Shown: positions 50,813 to 60,232 of the stretch, one piece after another
Layout: the number at the start of each line of letters is the position of its first letter
Numbering within the stretch: the stretch's first letter is position 1
From: DATAEK01 sp036258055
GTDB taxonomy: Bacteria; Acidobacteriota; Vicinamibacteria; Vicinamibacterales; 2-12-FULL-66-21
Length of the DNA stretch: 64,000 nt
Direction: 5' to 3'
Assembly: GCA_036258055.1 (NCBI GenBank)
Contig: DATAEK010000029.1
Coordinates: 15,594-79,593, forward strand
Program-made: the position numbers and the translations under genes
Notes under the pieces: model-generated
Databases searched by the model: none
What the model was told of the DNA's origin: nothing
What the model saw: only the letters and a program-made list of their open reading frames with translations

Positions 50813-52489
50813 ATGGTGGAAGCAGACGATCCACGGGCGGCATTCATCGATGCCGCACTCTGGCACGGCCCACTCGATCGCGCCGAGTCAATCCTCGCAG
50901 CGCATCCGGAAATCGCGAGCAGCGATATCCACACTGCGGCAATCCTCGGCGACGATGCCGCCGTTGGTCGCTTCCTCGCTCAGGATCCGGCGAGCGCAAC
51001 GGCGAAGGGAGGCCCCCGCGGCTGGGATGCGCTGACGCATCTCTGTTTTTCGAAGTACCTGAGGCTCGATCGCGCGCGGTCAGTCGGCTTCGTGCGCGCA
51101 GCGACCGTGTTGCTTGATGCCGGAGCGAACCCGAACACTGGGTTCTACAGCGAAGAGCACCTGCCCAAGCCCACGCTGGAAAGCGCGCTGTACGGTGCTG
51201 CCGGAGTTGCCCATCACCCCGAGCTGACCCGCCTGCTGGTCGAACGCGGCGCCGACCCCAACGACGACGAAGTTCCTTATCACTCGCCTGAAACGCTCGA
51301 CAATCGCGCCATGAAGATTCTGGTCGAGAGCGGCAAGCTCACGCCGGCCAGCCTCGCGACCATGCTCGTCCGCAAGTTTGACTGGCACGACGACGAAGGA
51401 GTGGCGTGGCTTCTCGCACATGGCGCCGATCCGAACTTCCTGAGCCATTGGGGCGGTCGGCCGCTGCACCACGCGCTGTCACGCGGCAATCCGCTGACGT
51501 ATTTCGAACTGCTGCTCGATCGGGGCGCCGACCCCGGACTGCTTGCGAAGGATGGCACGACCGCTTACTCGGTCGCGGCACGCATGGCCCGCGTGGACGT
51601 GCTCGACCTGTTCGAACGGCGCGGTTTCGCCGTCGCCCTCGAGGGAGACGATGCCTTCCTGGCCGCATGCGCGCGCGCCGATGAAGCCACTGCACGCCGT
51701 GTTGTCGCCAGCGATCCATCCACTGTTCAGCGCCTGCAATCGCAGAACAGCGGCCTGCTTGTGGATTTCGCGGGCTCAGGCAGTACCGCAGCCGTTAATC
51801 TGATGCTCGATCTGGGTTTCGACATCGGCGCCGGGCGGAGCAATCCGCCGTGGGCGGCGGGCGAAACCGCCCTGCACGTGGCCGCCTGGCGTGGGCGCCT
51901 CGATATGGTCAAGCTGCTCATTGAACGTGGTGCCCCGCTCGAAGCTGTCGATCACTCCGGCGCAACGCCTCTGGCGGTGTCTGTTCGAGCGCTGGTCGAA
52001 CAATCTGAATGGACGCCGAACGAATACTCGATCGAGATTGCCCGCGCCCTCCTCAATGCAGGCGCTCGGATCGAATCGTCGCAGCTGACGCTGGCGGTCG
52101 CATTTTGCCTGGGGCGAATGGACGATGCGGCGCGCCTGGCGCGAGAAGCCAGTGCCGAGGAACGACATGTCGCGCTGGAGGCCGCGGCGATGAATGGCGT
52201 GACGCAGGCGCTCGGCACGCTGATCGATCTCGGCGTCGACGTGAGCGCGTACAACACGCAGGTTCAATATCACGCGACTCCGCTTCACAATGCCGTGTGC
52301 TCGGGCTCGCTCGAAGCGGTCAGGATGCTCGTCGAGGCTGGCGCAAGAGTCGATTTGAAGGACGCGGCCTACCAGGCCACGCCGCTCACGTGGGCTGAGT
52401 ATTATCTGCGAGAAGCGAAGAGCGGTGGCTCGGCCAAGCAGTACGGCGCGATTGTCGACTACCTTCGTGAGCGGGAAAGCGACCGCTGA
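50813..52489 (+). CDS. Ankyrin repeat protein
   Basis: 558 residues made of about eight to ten ankyrin repeats of varying quality, for example TRLLVERGADPNDD, GVAWLLAHGADPNFL, FELLLDRGADPGLL, GETALHVAAWRGRLDMVKLL and TPLHNAVCSGSLEAVRMLVEAG cut to its core. No signal peptide, membrane span or enzymatic domain is seen, so it is probably a cytoplasmic protein-binding scaffold. ATG 50813 starts just before the first helical repeat. Its partner is unknown. Confidence 0.88.
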   Translation: MVEADDPRAAFIDAALWHGPLDRAESILAAHPEIASSDIHTAAILGDDAAVGRFLAQDPASATAKGGPRGWDALTHLCFSKYLRLDRARSVGFVRAATVLLDAGANPNTGFYSEEHLPKPTLESALYGAAGVAHHPELTRLLVERGADPNDDEVPYHSPETLDNRAMKILVESGKLTPASLATMLVRKFDWHDDEGVAWLLAHGADPNFLSHWGGRPLHHALSRGNPLTYFELLLDRGADPGLLAKDGTTAYSVAARMARVDVLDLFERRGFAVALEGDDAFLAACARADEATARRVVASDPSTVQRLQSQNSGLLVDFAGSGSTAAVNLMLDLGFDIGAGRSNPPWAAGETALHVAAWRGRLDMVKLLIERGAPLEAVDHSGATPLAVSVRALVEQSEWTPNEYSIEIARALLNAGARIESSQLTLAVAFCLGRMDDAARLAREASAEERHVALEAAAMNGVTQALGTLIDLGVDVSAYNTQVQYHATPLHNAVCSGSLEAVRMLVEAGARVDLKDAAYQATPLTWAEYYLREAKSGGSAKQYGAIVDYLRERESDR

Positions 52490-52614
52490 CCCGACCTGGA
52501 GAATCCGGCGGTACGTGCTAGACTCGCGGGCCTCCGGGTATTCTGAGGATTCCAGCACATGACTCGCCGAAGGCTCCCGACCGTGCCGGATCCGTGGGAT
52601 CGGAACGCCCCTCG

Positions 52615-53955
52615 ATGACGCTTCCGAGCTCGCGGGTGCGATCCGGGCACGCGGAGCCAGAGGTTGCCCAGGCGGCCGCAGCGCGTCCCTTCAGTCTTGC
52701 CGCGCCACCCACGCGCGCCCGCCACACCGTCACGATTTTCGCGGTCACGCTCGCGGTCATCACCTACATCGACCGTGTCTGCATCTCGCAGGCGGCGCCG
52801 GCGATCCGCACCGACCTGGGGCTCACGGCGATTCAAATGGGATGGGCGTTCACCGCGTTCACCTGGGCCTACGCGCTCTTCGAGATTCCGGGTGGCTGGC
52901 TGGGCGATCGCATCGGGCCTCGCCTGGTGCTGATGCGCGTCGTCGTCTGGTGGTCGTTCTTCACGGCGGCGACCGGATGGGTGTGGAACCTCGCGTCGCT
53001 GCTCGTCACGCGCACGCTCTTCGGCATTGGCGAGGCGGGCTGTTTTCCAAATCTCACCCGCGCGTTCACAACGTGGCTCCCCCGCCGCGAGCGCGAACGG
53101 GCACAGGCGATCCTGTGGTTGGGCGCGCGATGGGGCGGAGCCTTCACGCCGCTCCTCGTCGCATCGATCCTCCATTACATCAGCTGGCGGCGCGCGTTCG
53201 AGATCTTCGGGATCGTCGGGATCATCTGGGCGTGGGTCTTCTTCCGCTGGTTCCGCGACGATCCGAGCACCCACCCGTCGGTCAACGCCGCGGAGCTCGC
53301 GCTGATGCCGCCGCGACACGAGACGGCGGCCGTGCACGGCGCGATTCCCTGGCAACGGTTCTTCGCGTCACGCGCGGTCTGGCTGCTGTGGGCGCAGTAC
53401 GTGTGCCTCTGCTACGGCTGGTACTTCTACATCACATGGCTGCCGACCTACCTCCGCGACGCGCGCGGCGTCGGGCTGATGCAGGGCGCGGTGCTCGCGG
53501 GGCTGCCGCTCTTCTTCGGCGGGATCGGGTGTCTGGTGTCGGGCTGGACCGCGCCGCGCCTCGCGACGCGCATCGGCAGCGTGACGCGCGCGCGCCGGCT
53601 GCTGGCGGTGACCGGATTTCTCGGCGGCTCCGCGTCAATCCTGGTGTTCACCCGGCTTCAGGATCCGACGCTCGCGATGATCGCGCTCGGGCTCTCGAGC
53701 TTCTTCAACGACTTCGTCATGCCGCCGGCCTGGGCCGCCTGCATGGACATCGGCGGCCGCTACTCGGGCACCCTCTCCGGCAGCATGAACATGGTGGGCA
53801 ACTTCGCCGGCGGGTTTTCCCCGCTGGTCGTCGGCTACCTGCTCGCCTGGACCGCGCAGAACTGGACGCTGACGTTCTACATCTCCGCCGCGATCTACTC
53901 ACTCGGCGCGATCTGCTGGCTCTTTCTCGACTCGCACGAACCGCTGGAGGCGTAA
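52615..53955 (+). CDS. MFS transporter, anion:cation symporter-like
   Basis: About 446 residues, 12 membrane helices. The first loop has ITYIDRVCISQAAPAIRTDL and GWLGDRIGPRLVL, the MFS motif A; the region GIGEAGCFPNLTRAFTTWLP and ILWLGARWGGAFTPLL are typical of the ACS family (hexuronate, galactonate and phthalate type carriers). It would import an organic anion with a cation. ATG 52615 is chosen; GTG 52594 is in frame. It has no catabolic neighbours, so the substrate stays open. Confidence 0.88.
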   Translation: MTLPSSRVRSGHAEPEVAQAAAARPFSLAAPPTRARHTVTIFAVTLAVITYIDRVCISQAAPAIRTDLGLTAIQMGWAFTAFTWAYALFEIPGGWLGDRIGPRLVLMRVVVWWSFFTAATGWVWNLASLLVTRTLFGIGEAGCFPNLTRAFTTWLPRRERERAQAILWLGARWGGAFTPLLVASILHYISWRRAFEIFGIVGIIWAWVFFRWFRDDPSTHPSVNAAELALMPPRHETAAVHGAIPWQRFFASRAVWLLWAQYVCLCYGWYFYITWLPTYLRDARGVGLMQGAVLAGLPLFFGGIGCLVSGWTAPRLATRIGSVTRARRLLAVTGFLGGSASILVFTRLQDPTLAMIALGLSSFFNDFVMPPAWAACMDIGGRYSGTLSGSMNMVGNFAGGFSPLVVGYLLAWTAQNWTLTFYISAAIYSLGAICWLFLDSHEPLEA

Positions 53956-54141
53956 CGGCTCGGGCTCGGCGCTCAGGACTCGGCGCGCGGCGTTCGGGGC
54001 TCGGCGCTCGGGCTCTGAATCCGGACACCCTGGCCTTTCTGGCACCCTAGGACCTCAGGCACCCTGGCACCTTTGGCACCCTGGCACCCTGGCACCGTTG
54101 GCACCCTGGCACCGTTGGCACCCAGGCACCGTTGGCACCCT
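53956..54141. repeat. Two stutter tracts: GGCGCTCGG words, then tandem GGCACCCT octamers
   Basis: 53956-54016 repeats GGCTCGG/GGCGCTC words as at 12861-12952. 54041-54141 is a cleaner array of GGCACCCT with variants GGCACCGTT, GGCACCTTT and GGCACCCA, about twelve units, abutting the ku stop codon. The spacing is far too short and no spacers exist, so it is not a CRISPR array. Confidence 0.85.
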
Positions 54142-55002
54142 CTATCTCGCCGCTCTCTTCTTGTTGTTGGCCGGCGCCGCCTTGACCGCCTTTTCGATCT
54201 CGACCTTCGCTGACTTCTTCTTGCCGGTGCTCACGCGATCGAGGCTTTGACGCAGCGCATCCATCAGGTTGACGACCTTCGGCGGTGCTTCTTCCTCGGT
54301 CGCAACGACCTCCTCGCCGGCGATCTTCGCGTCGATGATGCGCTGCAGCTCCTCCTGATACTCGTCGCGGTATTCCCTGAGGTCGAGCTCCCCTTCGAAG
54401 TTGCCGATCACCTGCTTCGCGAGCTTGATCTCTTCCGGCTTGATCTTCGTCGGGACGTTGTCGAGCTCCTCGATCTGATCCATGCCCCGGACCTCGCGCG
54501 CGTGACGCATCGTGTACATCACGAGCCCCTTCTCACGCGCCTGCACGGCGACGAGGTACTCGCGTCCGTAGAGCGCGAGCTTGCCGATCCCGACCTTGCC
54601 TTTCATCCCCTCACGCATCACGGCGAACGCTTCGAGCGCCATCCCGCCGTCCGGCGCGAGGTAGTACGGACGCTCGACGTAGACCGGGTCGATCGAGGTG
54701 GCGTCGGCGAACTGGACCAGGTCGATCACCCGCGTGGACTCCGGCCGGACCTTCGAGATGTCGTCCTCCGTGACGATGACGTAGCGCCCCTTCTCGAACT
54801 CGTAGCCCTTCGCGATCTCCGACATCGGCACTTCGCGCTCGCACTTCGGACACCAGCGCTTCTGCTGAATGCGAGTCTGACACTCGGCGTGCAGCTGGTT
54901 GAAGCTGATCGTCGCCGCCGCGTCCGTCGCGGGGAAGACCCGCACCGGGATGTTCACGAGGCTGATCTTGAGAAAACCCTTCCACGTCGGACGTGCTGCC
55001 AT
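54142..55002 (-). CDS. ku: Non-homologous end joining protein Ku
   Basis: 286 residues. It opens MAARPTWKGFLKISLVNIPV, with SFNQLHAECQTRIQQKRW, CPKCEREVPMSEIAKGYEF, and the Ku core AKQVIGNFEGELDLREYRDE, ending in a lysine/alanine-rich tail (KKKSAKVEIEKAVKAAP). Bacterial Ku is a homodimer that encircles broken DNA ends and recruits LigD. It is divergent from ligD with about 100 bp between the starts, the classical pairing. Confidence 0.97.
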   Translation of the reverse strand: MAARPTWKGFLKISLVNIPVRVFPATDAAATISFNQLHAECQTRIQQKRWCPKCEREVPMSEIAKGYEFEKGRYVIVTEDDISKVRPESTRVIDLVQFADATSIDPVYVERPYYLAPDGGMALEAFAVMREGMKGKVGIGKLALYGREYLVAVQAREKGLVMYTMRHAREVRGMDQIEELDNVPTKIKPEEIKLAKQVIGNFEGELDLREYRDEYQEELQRIIDAKIAGEEVVATEEEAPPKVVNLMDALRQSLDRVSTGKKKSAKVEIEKAVKAAPANNKKRAAR

Positions 55003-55103
55003 GTCGTCTCTTCCTCCGGGTCTTGATTATCGGCGTTTCCGGCCCACCCATACATCATGCACGCAACTGCACGCGAAAACATGGAGAATACAGGAACATC
55101 CCC

Positions 55104-57290
55104 ATGCCGCGCTCTTCCGTCACCTGGCGCCAGGCGGCCTCGGCCGTCCGTCCCATGCTCGCGTCGCTCTCGGCCCCGCCCCTTCAGAGTAAGACGCTCG
55201 TCTACGAGCCGAAGTACGACGGCATCCGCGCGATCGTCGATATCGAACCACACGCCAAGGGCCCGGTCGTCCGGCTCTGGTCTCGGCTCGGCAACGAGAA
55301 GACCAAGCAGTTCCCCTCGATCGTGCACGCACTCGAGAAGTTCGGCGCAATCCTGAAAGGACCGCTGGTGCTCGACGGCGAGGTCGTCGCGCTCGACGCC
55401 CGAGGCCGCCCCGCCGGATTCCAGCGCCTGCAATCGCGGATTCACCTCTCCGACGCCCGGGACGTCGAGCGCCTGGATCACGCACAGCCGGTCGCGCTGA
55501 TCGCGTTCGATCTGCTGCGCGACGGCAGCGAGGATCTGCGTGGCCTTCCACTGACCGATCGTCGCCTTCGCCTCGAGGCGCTCCTCGAGGGACAGACGAC
55601 CGATGTGCTGAGGCTGAGCGAGCAGGTCAAAGGTGACGCGCGTGACCTTTACGCGCGCGCGAAACAGGAAGGATGGGAAGGCCTCATCGCGAAGGACGCA
55701 AGCTCGCCGTATCACACCGGACGGCGAACGCCGGCGTGGATGAAGTTGAAAGTGGTCCACGAGCAGGAGTTCGTCATCGGCGGATGGACGGAGCCGAGGC
55801 AGACGCGCCAGTACTTCGGCGCGCTGCTGCTCGGTGTCTACGAACGGCCGGCCGCGACTCGATCGTCGAAGGCGCCCACGAATCCTCTGCTTACCTACGT
55901 TGGCCACACCGGCACCGGGTTCGATCAGGCGGAGTTGCAGAAGGTCTCCAAGCTGCTGAAAGCGCAGGCGACGAAGTCGTCGCCGTTTTCGGCGCCCATC
56001 AAGACGAACGAACCGGCGCACTGGGTCAAGCCGGAGCTCGTCGCGCAGGTTCGCTTCACGGAGTGGACCGACGACAACAAGCTGCGTCATCCCGTCTACC
56101 TCGGCCTGCGCGACGATAAGAAGGCGTCGGACGTCGTGCGGGAGGAGGTGCGACAAACCGGAGCTCGGGACACGGCGCTCGGCGCTCGGGTCCGGCTGAA
56201 GCCGGAGGCTACAGATTCAGCACAGGCCGCGGTCCGGCTGAAGAGGGACGCAACGGCACCGGGCCACGCGCGACGGTCGGACAAACACACAACACAGGAC
56301 AGAGACCCGTTCGCGGCAACCCAGCACGTCGTCGAGCAGCTCAACGCGCTCCAGGATGCGCGAAAGGATGGCGCGATCGAGTTGCCCGATGGATCGCGGC
56401 TGAGCGTCACCAACCTCGCGAAGGTGTTCTGGCCGGAAGCGAAGCTGACGAAGGGAGATCTGCTCCGTTACTACGCGACCGTCTCGCCGTTCATGCTCCC
56501 CGTCGTCGCCGATCGTCCGCTGGTGATGAAGCGGTTTCCGAACGGCATTCACCAGCCGGCGTTCTACCAGCAGCGCTCGCGGCTCGAGAAGCCGCCTGCC
56601 GGCGTCCGCATCGAGCAGCTCGCGCCGGGTCTCGATCCGATTTCGGAGGCCGATGCGCGACGTTTCATCGGCGGCTCGCTCATCACGCTGCTCTACATGA
56701 CGCAGATGGCCGCGATCTCGCAGGACCCGTGGTTCTCGCGCGTCCAGTCGCCGCTCGAGGCAGACTACGTCGCGCTCGATCTCGATCCCGGCGACGACAC
56801 GCCCTTCGCGCGCGTGCTCGACGTCGCGCGATGGGTGCGGGACGAGCTCGCGTCGCTCAAGGTTCCGGCCGTCCCGAAAACCTCAGGCTCCTCGGGCCTT
56901 CACGTGTACATTCCTCTCCCGCCAGGCACGTCGTACGAGTCGGGGATGCTCTTTTGCCAGATCGTGGCGACCGTCGTCGCCTCGCGGCATCCGAAGGTCG
57001 CGACGGTCGAGCGGATGGTCAAGCGGCGCGCGCGCGGAACCGTCTATGTGGACTTCCTGCAGAACATCCTCGGCAAGACGCTCGCGACCGCCTACAGCGC
57101 GCGCGCGAGCGAGTTCGCGGGGGTGTCGACGCCGCTCGCGTGGAATGAGCTGGACGAGGCCATCGATCCGCGCGACTTCACGATCCGCAGCGCCCCCGCC
57201 CGCTTTCGCGAGACCGGCGACCTCTGGAAGCGCCTTCGCGAATCGAAGCCAGCGAACCTCGAAGCAGTGTTCCGCAAGTACGCAAAGTAG
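55104..57290 (+). CDS. ligD: ATP-dependent DNA ligase LigD (ligase and polymerase domains)
   Basis: 728 residues. The ligase domain comes first: adenylation motif VYEPKYDGIRA (Lys37), DGEVVAL, then GLIAKDA and WMKLKVV, with OB fold to about 345. The LigD primase-polymerase domain occupies about 420-725 (KVFWPEAKLTKGDLLRYY; LDLDPGDD with the metal-binding aspartates; KTSGSSGLHVYIPL). The 3'-phosphoesterase domain of many LigD proteins is absent. The linker (about 352-395) is encoded by a dispersed repeat. ATG 55104 is chosen as it opens just before the adenylation domain. Confidence 0.95.
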   Translation: MPRSSVTWRQAASAVRPMLASLSAPPLQSKTLVYEPKYDGIRAIVDIEPHAKGPVVRLWSRLGNEKTKQFPSIVHALEKFGAILKGPLVLDGEVVALDARGRPAGFQRLQSRIHLSDARDVERLDHAQPVALIAFDLLRDGSEDLRGLPLTDRRLRLEALLEGQTTDVLRLSEQVKGDARDLYARAKQEGWEGLIAKDASSPYHTGRRTPAWMKLKVVHEQEFVIGGWTEPRQTRQYFGALLLGVYERPAATRSSKAPTNPLLTYVGHTGTGFDQAELQKVSKLLKAQATKSSPFSAPIKTNEPAHWVKPELVAQVRFTEWTDDNKLRHPVYLGLRDDKKASDVVREEVRQTGARDTALGARVRLKPEATDSAQAAVRLKRDATAPGHARRSDKHTTQDRDPFAATQHVVEQLNALQDARKDGAIELPDGSRLSVTNLAKVFWPEAKLTKGDLLRYYATVSPFMLPVVADRPLVMKRFPNGIHQPAFYQQRSRLEKPPAGVRIEQLAPGLDPISEADARRFIGGSLITLLYMTQMAAISQDPWFSRVQSPLEADYVALDLDPGDDTPFARVLDVARWVRDELASLKVPAVPKTSGSSGLHVYIPLPPGTSYESGMLFCQIVATVVASRHPKVATVERMVKRRARGTVYVDFLQNILGKTLATAYSARASEFAGVSTPLAWNELDEAIDPRDFTIRSAPARFRETGDLWKRLRESKPANLEAVFRKYAK
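56190..56255 (+). repeat. Dispersed-repeat copies inside ligD linker
   Basis: GTCCGGCTGAAGCCGGAGGC (56190 on) recurs as GTCCGGCTGAAGAGGGACGC (56232 on), 42 bp apart, in frame with ligD and coding RLKPEAT and RLKRDAT. Upstream lies GGCGCTCGGCGCTCGGG, the same word as in the intergenic tract near 53990. The repeat therefore appears to have expanded within the coding region between domains. Confidence 0.75.
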
Positions 57291-57307
57291 CAGTCAAGTA
57301 CGAGCGG

Positions 57308-58384
57308 TCAGGTACGAGCGATGAGCGCCCTGAGTTGAGCGCGTTCCTCCGGTCCGAGACCGCCAGGAGTGACCCGCTCATCGCGGACGTCACGCGCGGA
57401 GCCGAGCAGCGTCCCCACGACGACGGCGGCGCCGGTCAGCAGCGCGCCCAACGTCATCCCTCGATGCGTTGCGGCCCAGAGTTGTGGGCTGCGGGTGATT
57501 GCACGATCGCCGAACGAGCCGTGCGCCCCACGATCACCAGCCACGGGTTCCCACAGGTTGTCGGGGCGGTCCGGAGGTTCCGGCTCCTGAGTCTGCTGCG
57601 AGTCGTATCCGCTCGCCGCGAGGTAGCGATCGAGCGCTGCCGGCGCCAGCCGATCGGCAAGGATTGCGGCGACCGTCGTCATTCCGACCCACAGCTCACG
57701 TCGATCGTGATGCGCCGCCCAGTGGACGGCCTCTGCGCCGATCTCTGGCTGATAAATCGGCGGCACCGGCTGGGCCTTCCGCGGCATGCGGCTCTTCGCC
57801 CAGCTGAAGTGCGGGGTGTTCATCGCCGGCAGGTGCACCATCGACACACGCACCTGGCTTCCGTCGTGCAGCAGCTCAGACCGCAGCGAGTCCATGAACC
57901 CCTGGAGCGCGTGCTTCGCGGCACAATACGCGGACTGCAACGGGATGCCGCGGTACGCGAGTGCCGTGCCGACCTGGACGATGGTCCCGCGATCGCGCGG
58001 CAGCATGCGATGCAGCGCCGCGAGCGTTCCGTGCACTGCGCCGAGGTAGGTCACCTCGGTGACGCGCCGGTAGTCTTCCGGAAGCATCTCGCGCACGGGC
58101 GAGAACACCGACGTCATCGCGTTGTTGATCCAGATATCGATGGGGCCCAGCGTGTCCTCGATCTGCGCTGCGGCCGCATCGACGCGGACCCAGTTCGCGA
58201 CGTCGACCGGGATCACCAGCGCCCGGCCACCGGCCTCGTCGACTTCCCGCTTCGCCGCCTCGAGCCCCTCGCGTCCGCGTGCGAGCAGCGCGAGGTGCGC
58301 GCCGTCACGCGCGAACCGCCGAACCAGAGCCCGGCCCAATCCCGCCGACGCGCCTGTGACGACGACGACTTCTGGCTTCGGCAT
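57308..58384 (-). CDS. Short-chain dehydrogenase/reductase with C-terminal extension
   Basis: 358 residues. Rossmann core with VTGASAGLGRALVRRF, NNAMTSV (NNAG variant), catalytic SAYCAAKHAL (Tyr and Lys) and the classical length to about 255. The extra C-terminal region contains a hydrophobic segment (MTLGALLTGAAVVVGTLLG) that may tether it to the membrane. It is the type often annotated as SDR family oxidoreductase near envelope lipid genes; substrate unknown. It converges on ligD with 17 bp between the stops. Confidence 0.9.
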   Translation of the reverse strand: MPKPEVVVVTGASAGLGRALVRRFARDGAHLALLARGREGLEAAKREVDEAGGRALVIPVDVANWVRVDAAAAQIEDTLGPIDIWINNAMTSVFSPVREMLPEDYRRVTEVTYLGAVHGTLAALHRMLPRDRGTIVQVGTALAYRGIPLQSAYCAAKHALQGFMDSLRSELLHDGSQVRVSMVHLPAMNTPHFSWAKSRMPRKAQPVPPIYQPEIGAEAVHWAAHHDRRELWVGMTTVAAILADRLAPAALDRYLAASGYDSQQTQEPEPPDRPDNLWEPVAGDRGAHGSFGDRAITRSPQLWAATHRGMTLGALLTGAAVVVGTLLGSARDVRDERVTPGGLGPEERAQLRALIART

Positions 58385-58516
58385 GCGGATTCCCCGTACG
58401 CAGCAAGCCGTGATCCCGCCCGCACGCCGGTGCGCCGGTGGCGGACCTCGTGCGGAGCGACGATCACGGCTCCTGCTCAGTGTGTGAGGACTTGCTCACA
58501 AGGTGACGCGCGCAGT

Positions 58517-58708
58517 CTACCTGCCGTCGTCGTTCTCGTCATCCTCTGTGTCGTCAGTGCTCTCGAAGTCCTCGTCTTCCTCGTCTGCGATGCCTCTGAT
58601 GCTCTCGTCGGATCCGCCGCGAATGTCCTCGTCAGCGCGGTTGCGATCGCCCAGGCGGTCGCGGCTTCCATCTTCCGGTCGGCTTCGCTCGTCGCTTCTG
58701 TTGGCCAT
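58517..58708 (-). CDS. Small highly charged protein
   Basis: 63 residues starting MANRSDERSRPEDGSRDRL and ending in an almost purely acidic tail (ADEEDEDFESTDDTEDDEN). It is probably disordered. The ATG at 58708 has AAAGGAG at ideal distance on the minus strand, which supports it over longer frames. No family is recognised; acidic disordered tails often bind basic proteins or nucleic-acid-binding domains. Confidence 0.6.
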   Translation of the reverse strand: MANRSDERSRPEDGSRDRLGDRNRADEDIRGGSDESIRGIADEEDEDFESTDDTEDDENDDGR

Positions 58709-58834
58709 GCGCACTCCTTTCGACGGCCCCGCCGGAGCAAGCAGGGTGCCAGTGACCCGGATGAGGAATCGGAAGGACATATGGGCGATGGGCAATGGAG
58801 CGCTCCACATGCGGCTCAGTTATGATCCGTGTCG

Positions 58835-59203
58835 ATGGGAAAAAAGCGTGAGTCCCCGACGGAATCTGCGGCTGAGTTCGGCATCGGCAAGCTGACACGC
58901 CATCTGTTCGTCTGCCTTGGGCCTGATTGCGTGGATCCGGAAGAGGGCGATCGCACGTGGAAGTATCTGAAGAAGCGGCTGAAGGAGCTCAACATCACCG
59001 GGCCCGACGGTCCGTTCTACCGCACGAAGTGCGAGTGTCTGCGTATCTGCACGAACGGACCGATCTGCGTCGTCTATCCGGAAGGTGCGTGGTATCGCGA
59101 CGTCACGCCTGAGAACGCCGAGCGCATCATTCAGGAACACCTCATCGGCGGGCGCATCGTGGACGAGCTCTGCTTCGCGCGCAATCCGCTGCCGTCACGG
59201 TGA
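58835..59203 (+). CDS. Thioredoxin-like [2Fe-2S] ferredoxin
   Basis: 122 residues (124 from GTG 58829). LTRHLFVCLGPDC at the front and TKCECLRICTNGPICVVYPE later provide the cluster cysteines, followed by GAWYRDVTPENAERIIQEHL, the usual end of this family. It would be a soluble one-electron carrier. The partner is not obvious; the Rieske oxygenase at 25 kb is too far away to assume a link. Confidence 0.88.
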   Translation: MGKKRESPTESAAEFGIGKLTRHLFVCLGPDCVDPEEGDRTWKYLKKRLKELNITGPDGPFYRTKCECLRICTNGPICVVYPEGAWYRDVTPENAERIIQEHLIGGRIVDELCFARNPLPSR

Positions 59204-59212
59204 TCGCGGCGC

Positions 59213-60055
59213 TCAGAGCCGCACCGTTTCAGGAATCGCTGCGGCCACGAGCAACGCGCTGACGTGCAGGCCCTGTACGACGTTCGCGACCGCGCAGTAA
59301 GTCGCTTCGACCAGGGTGCCGTCCCGTCGTCGCAGCAGATACCGCCCTTCCTGTAATCCTGAGGCGATGAAGGTATTCCAGAGCACACGCCCGTCGGCCT
59401 TGCTTGCCAGCGGCGTGAGATCCCACACGGTCATCGCTTCGAGCTCGGTCTGGTCGTAGCCGGTCAAGCCCGCTGCCTGCTCGTTGGCTGCGACGAACGC
59501 GGCGGCATCGTCCGCAAGCAGCAGCGCGATCCCGTCGCCCGCTCGTCTCGAGGCGCGATCCAGCAACGCGCGCAAGTCATCACCAGACGGCCGATCGGAT
59601 GTCCGGCGGCGAAGGCGCGCAGCGTACCGCGCCGTGGTAATCGCCGCTCGCCTCAACGACATTTGCTGACGACCTTCGAGAATCCGCTGAACCGTTTGCA
59701 GGATCGCGTCGGGAAGCGCCGGCTTGAGGAGCACGCGCTCGAATCCGGCGGCACGAGCGGCGGTCAGCGCATCGCCGCGCAACGTCGTGCCGGTCACCGC
59801 AACGAGCGGCAGACGTCGCGTCCCAGGCAGCGTACGCAGTCGCGACGCCAGCGCGAGCCCGTCGCCATCAGGCAAACGCCAGTCGCAGAGCGCGATATCC
59901 GGTCGCAGCAGAGCCGTGATTCTCGCGGCTTCCTCCACGTCGCTCGCTTCGGCCGCTCGATAGCCCGCCATGTCGAGCACGAGCCGATAGAGCTCGCGCG
60001 TGTCACGATCGTCGTCGATCACCAGTACGAGCGGAGCCTGCGCCGTCTGCGGCAT
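59213..60055 (-). CDS. REC-PAS regulator
   Basis: 280 residues. N-terminal receiver with VIDDDRDTR, phospho-Asp in ALCDWRLPDGDG and Lys in VLLKPALP; then a helical linker and a C-terminal PAS domain (about 175-265: LLADDAAAFVAANEQAAGLT, YLLRRRDGTLVEATYCAV). There is no output or kinase domain, so it probably works as an adaptor that combines phosphorylation with ligand sensing. A second REC-PAS protein is at 61931-62653. Confidence 0.85.
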   Translation of the reverse strand: MPQTAQAPLVLVIDDDRDTRELYRLVLDMAGYRAAEASDVEEAARITALLRPDIALCDWRLPDGDGLALASRLRTLPGTRRLPLVAVTGTTLRGDALTAARAAGFERVLLKPALPDAILQTVQRILEGRQQMSLRRAAITTARYAARLRRRTSDRPSGDDLRALLDRASRRAGDGIALLLADDAAAFVAANEQAAGLTGYDQTELEAMTVWDLTPLASKADGRVLWNTFIASGLQEGRYLLRRRDGTLVEATYCAVANVVQGLHVSALLVAAAIPETVRL

Positions 60056-60232
60056 CCGGGAGTAACCCCTTGAAAGTTGTCCGGAGGGATGAATAAAGGA
60101 TACCGGACCGCGCGCTCGAGTGCCAGCCTCGAATGTGACCCTTGCGCCTCAACGGAATCGCCCGGTATCATGGACATTCGCCCGCCTGCCGACACGCGTC
60201 GCCGAGCGGGAGCTGTACGTTGCAACTGACGT

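Noticed and set aside
54041..54141. CRISPR array
   Set aside because: Units are only about 8-9 bp with no unique spacers, and no cas genes are present.
58835..59203. Ferredoxin as electron donor of the Rieske oxygenase
   Set aside because: The genes are 33 kb apart with no shared context; there is no evidence beyond chemistry.
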